A program made the position numbers and the translations under genes. This document shows positions 47,801 to 59,800 of a stretch of DNA of 64,000 bases, in pieces (within the stretch, counting starts at the first letter, position 1; every line of letters begins with the position of its first letter). This DNA comes from Nerophis ophidion. Lineage: Eukaryota > Chordata > Actinopteri > Syngnathiformes > Syngnathidae. The notes under the pieces were generated by a model that was not told the DNA's origin, did no database searches, and saw nothing but the letters and a program-made list of their open reading frames with translations. Location of the stretch: NCBI RefSeq assembly GCF_033978795.1, contig NC_084615.1:28169219-28233218 (forward strand), read 5' to 3'.

Positions 47801-50800
47801 AGAAGAAAAGTGAAACATTTTTATGTATGTTGAATTGTCCAGGGTGTACACTGCCAACCACCCGAATGCAGCTGAGAAAGGCTCCAGCACCCCCTGCCAC
47901 CCAGAAAGAGACAAGCAGTAGAAAATGGATGGATGGATGGATGGATGGAATTCAATTTTATTTACGCAACATATGTTATCCCTTGAAGGAAGAAACCTCG
48001 ACAAGAGTGCAAAGCCACTTTTAAGTCAGCAATCATCACATCGATTGTGGCAAATACACTATGTTCTAATTAGTAGCATTATCACTGGTGGGCTACACTG
48101 CACATAGTCATACTGAAAGAAGATATGCTAACCGCTAAGCTACCAATAGAATGAAAACAGAGATGGGGGGATCGGAACAAATGTAACGATACCAAGTACA
48201 AAGTCAGTATATGGTCGATACTCCGTTGGTTACATTAATATTTTTATCATCAAAAAAGATTTTGTCATTTTTGTTGTTTACAAACTAAGGAAATACGTCC
48301 CTGCTAACAGGAGGGCTTTAAGGCCAAATACCAAAGGGTTTAAAACAGAACCAATAGTAGGAAAGGATTTAAATTGATATTGTTAGACCGACATTCTGTG
48401 TTTTTGTCTGATTATAATTGTGTTAAAAAATATATCATTCAATGACGTTGAAGTGCAGGTATCAGCATTGGTATGGCCATTACTGCCCTTGTAACTATTT
48501 GGTATTGGGTGAAGACTTAATTACATATGTGGTATCGCACAAAACTAATATTAAAAACAGAAAAATAAGTGCTTAGTACAATTAAACAGAAACGTAGCTA
48601 GAACCATGTTACAACAGAATGTAACAAGCTATTAAAAGTAAATTAGCAAGTAGATCAATAATAGTTTTGACAAATTAATACAACTGGAAATAACGTGGTG
48701 TTACTGCATACATGAGCAGCAAAATTAGGAGCCTTTGTAACCCGTTTTAAAATAGTTCTGTTATCATTTACATACCAAAATATGTATTGTCCATCCATAT
48801 AGTCCCTTGATGACCGCAACGATGACAATGGCCCTCAGTAGAAAAGTTTGGACAAACCTGAAGTACACCTTTCTCACGCATCTCTCCATTCTTCCTAAGA
48901 CAACATTTTGGTCTGCCTCATGATGCCACCTTGTTAATGTGTACCGTACATTAAGCTGTTTCTCCATTGCACACTTCAATCTCATTTCATTATCATTGCA
49001 TTCCCACAGATTGGCGACTATTTCAATGCTTATCCCAACGATGTCCTGGCAATATTTGATAAAGTGTTGCACAAGTCAGCCCTGGAGTTGTCAAAGAAAG
49101 CTTCTACCAAGCAATCTGGAGGACGAGCAGCTGACGAGACGAGAATGAAACACACTCTCCATGCCCGTATTACAGGTTAGTTTTCACATGTCAAGTCTTA
49201 CTTTCTGGGGATACCGGGCATCGGAAGTTCCATTTACAAAGACAACATTATTTTAAATTCTGGAGTCCAGGGAAGACTTAAGCTGTAGGCTTACTTTAGT
49301 TTTTATTTCTTGATATGTTTTATATTTCACATTAAAAACAGTTGATTTTGCTTTGGTTGTTTTCTTTGTTTTTGACTGTAAAATTGCTTTTTTTACATTT
49401 GGACATAGTTTATTAACATTTTTGGTCTAAGCCTAAACTCAGAGTATAGGGAAGAATGTGATGGACATAATGTCATGGCTGTCTTGAGTTTCCAATAATT
49501 TCTACAACTCTTTATTTTTTGTGATAGAGTGATTGGAGCACATACTTGTTTGCCATAAAAATCATTCACAAAGTTAGGTTCTTTCATGAATTTATTATGG
49601 GTCTACTGAAAATGTGACCAAATCTGCTGGGTCAAAAGTATACATAAAGCAACATACATTGGTAATTTTGGTGATGTAGAAAAGTTACAATCAAATCAAA
49701 TTAGGTTCATAGTATGGCCTCTTAACTTCATGTGAGTAATTATGATTGACGACACCTGTTGACTTCTCTAAGCCCATTCAAGTAGGGCTCATGTGATGCA
49801 GTTTTTAGACTTGGTTACAAATGCGACAACGGGAAAGTCAAAGGAACTCAGCACAGACCTGAAAAAACTAATCATTGACTTGAACAAGTCAGTAGAGTCA
49901 CTTGGAGCATTTTCAAAGCAGCTTAAGGTCCCAAGAGCAACTGTGCAGACAATTGTTTGCAAGTATAAAGTACATGGCACAGTTTTGTCACTGCCACGAT
50001 CAGGAAGAAAACGCAAGCAATCACTTGCTGCTGAGAGAAAATTGGTCAGGATGATCAAGAGTCAACCTAAAAACAACAAAAAGCAGGTCTGCAATGAATT
50101 GGAAGCTGCTGGAACACAGGTATCAGTGTCCAAAGTCAAGCATGGTTTGCATCACCATGGACTGAGAGGCTTCCATGAAGAAGGAAGCCCTTGCTCCAGA
50201 AGCGACACCTTAAGGCTTGTCTAAAGTTTACTGCTGATCACATGGACAAAGGTAAGACCTTTTGGAGGCAAGTTCAGTGGTCAGATGAAACAAAAATTGA
50301 GCTGTTTGGCCACAATACCCAGCAATGTTTGGAGGAGAAAAGGTGAGGCCTTTAATCCCAGAAACACCATTCCTACCGTCAAGGATGGTGGTGGCAGCAT
50401 TATGCTCTGGGCCTGTTTTGCTGCCAATGGAACTGATGCTTTACAGAGAGTAAATGGGACAATGAAAAAGGAGGATTACCTCCAAATTCTTCAGGACAAC
50501 CTGAAATCATCAGCCCTGACGTTCGGTCTTGGACGCAGTTGGCTGTACCAACAGGACAACGACCCCAAACACACATCAAATGTGGTAAAGGAATGGCTAA
50601 ATCAGGCTACAAGTAAAGTTTTAGAATGACTTTCCCAAAGTCCTGATTTAAACACCATTGAGAACATGTGGACAATGCTGAAGAAACAAGTCCATGTCAG
50701 AAAACCAACATATTTAGCTGAACTGCACCGATCTGTCAAGAAGAGTGGTCAAAAATTCAACCAGAAGCTTCAAGATGGCTACCAAAAACGCTTTATTGCA

Positions 50801-53800
50801 GTGAAACGAGCCATGGCACATGTAACCAAATATTAACATTGCTGTATGTATACTTTTTTCCCAGCAGATTTGGTAACATTTTCAGTAGACCCATAATACA
50901 TCCATAAAAGAAACAAACTTCATGAATGTTTTTTTTGTGACGAAAAAGTATGAGCTCCAATTACTCTATCGCAAGCAATAAAAGTTGTATAAATTATTGG
51001 AAACTTAAGACGGCCATGACATTCTGTTCTTTACAAGTGTATGTCAACTTTTGACCACGACTGTATGTAATGTATTAACGGGCACTTTGATAATGGCATT
51101 TAATATCTACGTATTTTGATCATTTTAAACATACGCTTTAATTAAAAAAAAACGCATAACGTTGAGTTGAGTTCAGTTGAGTTTGAGTTTATTTCGAACA
51201 TGCAAGCATACAACATAATACATTCGAGTTTTATCCATCCATCCATCCGTTTTCTACCGCTTATTCCCTTTTGGGGTTGCGGGGGGCGCTGGCGCGTATC
51301 TCAGCTACAATCAGGCGGAAGGCGGTGTAAACCCTGGACAAGTCGCCACCTCATCGCAGGGCCAACACAGATAGACAGACAACATTCACACTCACATTCA
51401 CACACTAGGGCCAATTTAGTGTTGCCAATCAACCTATCTCCAGGTGCATGTCTTTGGAGGTGGGAGGAAGCCGGAGTACCCGGAGGGAATCCACGCATTC
51501 ACGGGGAGAACATGCAAACTCCACACAGATTAAACCCAGGACTGCAGGACCTTCGTATTGTGAGGCAGACACACTAACCCCTCTGCCACCGTGAAGCGTT
51601 TTAATTTTTTAAAATTCATTACTGATTTCTGCTCACACCAGACTTTATGAGAGCCAACAAACATAATAAAGAATCACTTACTGTACAATGTCTGCTGTCA
51701 TTAGGCTGCCGACTGCTAGGATATTCATACAAACCCCGTTTCCATGTGAGTTAAGAAATTGTGTTAGATGTAGATATAAACGGAATACTATGATTTGCAA
51801 ATCATTTTCAACCCATATTCAATTGAATGCACTACAAAGATGTTCAAACTCATAAACTTTTTTTTTTTTTGCAAATGATAATTAACTTAGAATTTCATGG
51901 TTGCAACACGTGCCAAAGTAGTTGGGAAATTGCATGTTCACCACTGTGTACATCACCTTTTCTTTTAACAACACTCAATAAACCTTTGAAAGTGGAATTA
52001 TTTCCCATTCTTGTTTTATGTAGAGCTTCAGTCCTTCAACAGTCCAGGGTCTCCGCTGTCGTATTTTACGCTTCATAATGCGCCACACATTTTCGATGAG
52101 AGACAGGTCTGGACTGCAGGCGGGCCAGGAAAGTACCCGCACTCTTTTTTTATGCTGTTGTAACATGTGCTGAATGTGACTTGGCATTGTCTTGCTGAAA
52201 TAAGCAGGGCGCTTAGATGGCAGCATATGTTGTTCCAAAACCTGTATGTACCTTTCAGCATTAATGGTGCCTTCACAGATGTGTAAGTTACCCATGCCTT
52301 GGGCACTAATGCACCCCCATACCATCACAGATGCTGGCTTTTGAATTTTGCGTCGATAACAGTCTGGATGGTTCGCTTTCCCTTAGGTCCGGATGACACA
52401 ATGTCGAATATTTCCAAAAACAATTTGAAATGTGGACTCGTTAGACTAAAGAACACTTTTCACTCCGCATCAGTCCATCTTAGATGATCTCGGGCCCAGA
52501 GAAGCCGGCGGCGTTTCTGGATGTTTTTGATAAATGGCTTTCGCTTTGCATAGTAGAGCTTTAACTTGCACTTACAGATTTAGCGACAAACTGTATTTAG
52601 CGACAGTGGTTTTCTGAAGAGTTCCTGAGCCCATGTGATGATATCCTTTAGAGATTGATGTTGGTTTTTGATACAGTGTCGTCTGAGGGATCGAAGGTCA
52701 CGGTCATTCGATGTTGGTTTCCGGCCATGCCGCTTACGTGGAGTGATTTCTCCAGAGTCTCTGAACCTTTTAATGATATTATGGACCATAGATGTTGAAA
52801 TCCCTAAATGTCTTGCAATTGCACTTTGAGAAACGTTGTTCTTAAACTGTTTGACTATTTGCCCATGCAGTTGTGGACAAAGGGGTGTACCTCGCCCCAT
52901 CCTTTCTTGTGAAAGACTGAGCATTTTTTGGGAAGCTGGTTTTATACCCAAACATGGCACCCACCTGTTCCCAATTAGCCTGCACACCTGTGGGATGTTT
53001 CAAATAAGTGTTTGATGAGCATTTCTCAACTTTATCAGTATTTATTGACATCTTTCCCAACTTCTTTGTCACGTGTTGCTGGCATCAAATTCTAAAGTTA
53101 ATGATTATTTGCAAAATAAAAAATCAAATATGTTGTCTTTGTAGCATATTCAACTGAATATGGGTTGAAAATGATTTGCAAATCATTGTATTCCGTTTAT
53201 ATTTACATCTAACACAATTTTCCAACTCATATGGAAACGGGGTTTGAGCTAAACAAAATCAGTGGTACCCAACAACTAAACAAAAGCAAAAACTACGACC
53301 CTTTTAAATCTTTACTTTTTTGCTCTCAGTTGTCTTTTGTCCAGTGATTAATTTACTGAATTTGTAATTACTAACCAAACCATCAAAAAACTGATTTTAT
53401 AGACAATAAGATAAATGTTATAGATAAATATGATCAATAGACATATTGATCTAATCCAGGGGTCTCAGACACGCGGCCCGCAGTCCAATTGCGGCCCGCG
53501 AGACATTATTTTGCAGCCCCCACCTTAATATTAAAGTTTATTGTTAGAGTGGCCTGCACGTTTTTTATGAATGGCGCTTGACAGCTTTGTGTTATTTGGG
53601 TCCAAAATGGCTCTTTCAACGTTCTGGGTTGCGTACCCCTGCGTTAGTTGAAAAGTTGCAAATGAGTGAAAGCGACAGAGACGTTGCCATGGAGACGAGG
53701 GTTTTCTTACGTGCCTGGCTGCAGTCACACTGTGACACCTGTCCGTCAGTAATAACAGTCCCCGATAACCTGGACCAATTCAAACCGTTATTTTTTTATT

Positions 53801-56800
53801 TTTTATTGTTTAATTCGCATTGCCTCACACGATGAACACTACATATATTTCTATATGACGCCAGATAACACTCCGGGAGCCGTCACTTTTTTGCGCTCGC
53901 TATCCCGGTACTTTCCCAGCTATTATTCGCCGACCGCCTTGTTGCTATAGGGAGGAAAAGCGGAACGACACATTGCGGAAATAACATTATTCTCTGTGCG
54001 GTGGATAAATACAAATATATTCCACAACCCCAAACATGTCTTTTTCAAAGCCTGCAGCGAAGAGAAGGGTTAGTGATGAGCAAAGACAATTCCAGGAAAA
54101 GTGAGAGATGCAATATTTCTTTGTTGAGCACAGGGGCACCCCGATGTGTCTTATTTGCACAGAGAAAGTTGCGGTGCACAAGGAATACAATTTGAAACGT
54201 CATTATACAACTAGACAATCTGAGGAGTATGCAACATTTTTTTAAAGAAATATTTTCTTTCGGCCCAGCCTCACCCAAACTCTGCGTCCCAGGTAAATTG
54301 AGTTTGAGACCCCTGATCTAATCACTCTAATAGTGTCGTCCCGATACCAATATCTTGGTACAGGTACCAAAATTATTTAGATACTTTTCTAAATGGTAAA
54401 TGGGTTATACTTGTATCGCGCTTTTTTTTTTTTTTTTTGTATCTTTTTTTAATGAACTCAAAACGCTTTGACACTATTTCCACTTTCACCCATTCACACA
54501 CACATTCACACACTGATGGCGGGAGCTGCCATTTAAGGTGCTAACCAGGACCAATCAGGAGCAAGAGTGAAGTGTCTTGCTCAAGGACACAACGGACCTA
54601 ACTAGGTTGGTAGAAGCTGGGGATCGAACCAAGGAACCCTCAGGTTGCTGGTACGGCCACTCTCCCAACTGCGCCACGCCAGTATTTACTGTAAATATCT
54701 GCTTACTTTCTTTTTTAACATGTTTTATCTACACTTCTGTTAAAATCACTCATTCTTCTGTTGTTTGATACTTTACATTAGTTTTGGATGATACCACAAT
54801 TTTAGGTATAAATCCAATACCAAGTTATTACATGATCATAAATTGGTTATATTCAAAGTCCTCATTTGTCTAAGGACATATTTCCTGAATTTATAAACAT
54901 AATTAAAAAAAAAAAAAAGATGCTATGATGCCCCAAAATATTGACATAATCATAGTAGTATCGACTAGATATGCTACTGTACTTGGTATATGGTACTTGA
55001 CAGACCAGTACTTTTCGGAGGCGGTATAGTACCGAATATAATTCATTAGTATTGCGGTACTATACTAATACCGGTATACCGTACAACCCTACACTCTAGT
55101 ATCAAACATATACTAATACTGTACCAGCGATACTGGTATTGACGCCACCAATTCATTGATCGATCTATCCACATGTATGCCTGGTCGTTACAGAGCACAG
55201 CAGTTGTCATGTTATCTTCTCTTTAGACTCCATCCATCGATCTATTTTCTACCGCGTATTCCCTAAGTGGTCGCGGTGGGCGCTGGTGCCTATCTCAGCT
55301 ACAATCGGGCAGAAGGCGGTGTACACCCTGGACAAGTCGCCATCAATTCATTGTTAATTCCCTGTTAATAGCTGATTACTTTCTGCTGGAACACAGTTTC
55401 ATCATCACTTCAAAAGTTTACTAAGCATTTATTTCTGGCTAGTTTAGCATTTAGCATGTGTAACATGTTTGACCGCATCCTCCAGTCTTCCAGTGATAAT
55501 GATAACTGAATAGCTAACACATGTAGTTTATTTGCTACAATAAAGGTGATGATTATCAACTCAAGTGAGTATCCACACTGTGTAGGGACATGCAGAATTA
55601 GTTGCTAGTAGCCAGAGGGGATCGGCTTACCTCCCTGCAGGGCACTCAGTGTCAAGGGTTGGATTTGGGGGTTAAATCACCACAAATGATACCCGGTCGC
55701 AGCTCCACTGCTGCCCCATGCTCCCCTCACCTCCCAGGGGGTGAACGAGGGGATGGGTCAAATGCAGCGGACAAATTTCGCCACACCTAGTGTGTGTGTG
55801 ACAATCATTGGTAGTTTAACTTAACTTTTGTAATCTGCATTGAAAGTCTGTGGAAAGACATAACACAGTGCTTTGGAGAAGGTGTACTCACTTAGATATT
55901 CAGTAAGATACTGCACATGGTAGGGTTGGGCGATATATTAAATATACTCGATATATCGCGGGTTCGTCTCTGTGCGATATAGAAAATGACTCTATCGGGA
56001 TATTCCAGTAAACGTTCTCACACAGTTGCTTTTAGCTGCGGGCATTACACTACAGGCTATTGTTACTCTTTCTTGTCTGTCCTTCTCAAAGAGACATAAA
56101 ACAAGCGCACCTTCTTACATACGTCACATACTGTCGCGCGTGCAATGTCATATGCCCTCGCTGAGCAGAGAAGTAGCAGCATGGGGAAAGTTAGCTGCGG
56201 TGCAAGCGGAGAAAAGGTGCAAGTGGTAATACGAGAGAAAGAGTGCGAATCTGGTAACAAATGAAGGCATAATTAATTCCCAAGAAAAACAGCACGGGGT
56301 CCATCGTCTTCAAGCGGAAAGACGTTGAACAGACAACCATAATATGTCAAAGCGTTGCTACAAAAAGTAGCAGCACTACTAATTTGTAGCATAATTTGAA
56401 AAATCACCCGCTAGAGAATGAAGAGTGCTTGAAACGCCGCATGTCAATATCTCCGTTCGGTGCCACACCCACATAATGCCGAAGCAACCATTTCCAGATC
56501 AACACAGTATGAAAAAAATAGTCAACAACAGAAGGAGAGATAACTTCCGCAGGAACCTACCACATAATGAAGGACATATACTGATTTCTTAATATGCAGC
56601 TAATTTTTATTTGACAGTTATTGAAATATTTTGTATGACATCATGCACAAAAGTGCACTTTGTTTGTTTTAAAATATTGTTTTGGCGTTCTGTACAAAAA
56701 GTGCATTTTAATTTAGTGTTGTTTTGATATGTCATCTTAGTTACATCATACACAAAAGTGCACTAATAGCTTGTTTTAAAATGTCTCTGACAATCTTGCA

Positions 56801-59800
56801 CTTTCTGTTTTGGAAATGACATGAATGTTTGTGCCACTGCTTATTAAATGTTTTATAAATAAAGTTTTGCTAAATTGACTAAGTTGCGATTTCCCTTTCT
56901 GCATGAACGTTTAAAATGAGCACATATTATTGCAGTAAGAACTGTTGGTGTGATTATATGCATCAAGTGTTCATTCAAGGCTAAGGCAAAATATCGAGCT
57001 ATATATCATGTATTGTGACATGGCCTAAAAATATTGAGATATTAATAAAAGGCTATATCGCCCAGCCTAGCACATGGACATGACATCAATTTAATTGTTT
57101 ATGGACATCTGCAACTGATTGTTCAGGTTCAGGTAGCATTTTTTCTTGTAGACATGAAAATACAACATCAGGCCCACATTTACCACACCCGTAGATGAGG
57201 CTAGTTTGGATGCTCACACCCAAAATAAATGATATATGTCCAGTAGATATCCACTATTGCGAACAAAAAAAAATTGGAGCACTCATTAAAACAATCTTGA
57301 AAAAAATATTTTTGATATGCTATGCCTCTTGCAGTTATTAAACTCAGACTCGTCTTAATAACACAGGCATAAAGCACACAGTATTGTACTTGCAAAACAC
57401 TTACACAACATCACGTCTCGTCAACGCACCTTCCTGCTGGGAAATGTTGAATGAAGTGACTTGAGAGACAGCATCTTCTGCTGGATTCAGAGCATGTTTT
57501 TCCCACCCTCAGATGGCGCCATTAAACTACTTTCTACCATTAAATTTTTTTATTTATTACATTTTATGTAAAGAAAGTGGATAAGTGGGGCATCTTCTGT
57601 ACCCTATAGGGTTAGATAGATAGATAGATAAATAGATAGATAGATAGTACTTTATTGATTCCTTCAGGAGAGTTCCTTCAGGAAAATTTAAATTCCAGCA
57701 GCAGTGTACAGAATTGAGATCGAATTTAAAAAGTAAATAATAAATAAAGTGTGTATATGTTATTGTTTTGCATCCCCTGTCATTCTACTACCGCCTCTCC
57801 CCCCCAGAGAGAAGTTGTACAGTTGGATGGCGTGTGGGAAAAAGGAGTTTTTGAGTCCTGCACTTGGGATGAAGCAGTCTAGCACTGAACAGGCTCCTCT
57901 GGTTACTGATAACGGTATGCAGAGAGTGACTGGCATCGTCTATGATGCTCAGTAGTTTTTCCACAGTCCTCTTCTCTGCCACCGTCACCAGTGAGTCCAG
58001 TCCCGCCTGATCAGTTTCTCCAGTCTGGAGCTGTCCTTCTTAGATGGACTGACACGTGATGGAAAACAGGCAGTTAGGCAGTAGTCTTGATATTAAGATG
58101 CACTATTACATGAAATGTATAGTAAAACCCTCTCTCTCGCTTGTCCAGGACTACCAGTCTGTCCAGAACTCACCAGAGACACTATTCCTCGATCCAGGGA
58201 CGTAGGCCACTTCTTGTCTGTCATTGGGACTGTTATTCGCAGCAGTATTGCCAAGGTAACCACTTAATGTGCAGCGGCATTTAGTCTACAGCAGTGTTTC
58301 TTAACCATAAAGGGCTTCCAAAAAATGTGTTCCCCAGCTGTGGTCTGTAAGGACCGCAGCGATACTCAGGTGTAAAACACTTTTCCACCACTTGCGGCAG
58401 TAATGATAATTTTAAATAAACAGAAGAAGTCATAGAGAAATTTCTTAAGCGCAAAAATGGCCACTAAAGTGTTACATCGCCTTTCCTTTTAACAACCCTC
58501 AGTAAACGTTTGGGAACTAAAGAGACCAATTTTTGAAGCTTTTCAGGTGGAATTATTTCCCATTCTTGCTTGACGTAGAGCTTAAGTTGTTCAAAAGACT
58601 GGGGTCTCTGTTGTCGTATATTACGCTTCATAATGCGCCACACATTTTCATTGAGAGACAGGTCTGGACTACAGGCAGGCCAGTCGAGTTCCCGCACTCT
58701 TTTACTACGAAGCCACGCTGTTGTAACATGTGCAGAATATGGCTTGGCATTGTCTTGCTGAAATAAGCAGAGGCGTCCATGAAAAAGACGTTGCTTGGAT
58801 GGCAACATATGTAGCTCCAAAACCTGCATGTACCTTTCAGCATTAATGATGCCTTCACAGATGTGTAAGTTACACATACCTTGGGCACTAATTCACCCCC
58901 ATACCAATACAGATGCTGGCTTTTAAACTTTGCGCCTCTAACATTCCGGACGGTTCTTTTCCTCTTTAGTCCGGATAACACGACGTCCACAGTTTCCAAA
59001 AGTTATTTGAAATGTGGACTCGTCAGACCACAGAACACTTTTTCACTTTACATCAGTCCATCTTTGATGAGCTCGGGCCCAGCGTAGCCAGCTGCATTTC
59101 TGAGTGTTGTTGATAAATGGCTTTCACTTTGCATAGTAGAGTTTTAACTTGCACTTACAGATGTAGCGACAAACTGTAGTTACTGACAGTAGTTTTCTGA
59201 AATGTTCCTTTACACACTAATGTCGGTTTTTGATGCAGTACCGCCTGAGGGATTGAAGGTCACAAGCATTCAATGATGGTTTTCGACCTTTGCCGCTTAC
59301 GAGCAGTAATTTCTCCAGATACCGTATTTTTCGGGTTATAACTCACGTTTTTTTTTCATAGTTTGGTGCGACTTATACTCTGGAGCGACTTATGTGTGAA
59401 ATTGTCAACACATTACCGTAAATATCACATAACAACCAAAACCATCCTGTCTGTATTCAGAAAGGTTGGAATAATTGGAACTGCAACTGACGATGACTCT
59501 GACGTAAGCGACGTACCGATAGAAAAGGAAGTGGATTTAGCGATTAGGAGTGACAGATTGTTAAGTAAACGTATAGCATGTTCTATATGTTATAGTTATT
59601 TGAATGACTCTTACCATAATATGTTATGTTAACATACCAGGCACCTTCTCAGTTGGTTATTTATGCGTCATATAACATACACTTATTCAGCCTGTTGTTC
59701 ACTATTCTTTATTTATTTTAAAATGCCTTTCAAATATTTATTCTTTGTGTTGGATTTTATCAAATAAATTTCCCTCAAAAATGCGACTTATACTCTAGTG

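Noticed and set aside
54037..54240. BED zinc-finger frame as a host ZBED or GTF2IRD2 gene
   Set aside because: It has a stop, and lies between hAT ends with an exact 8-bp duplication.
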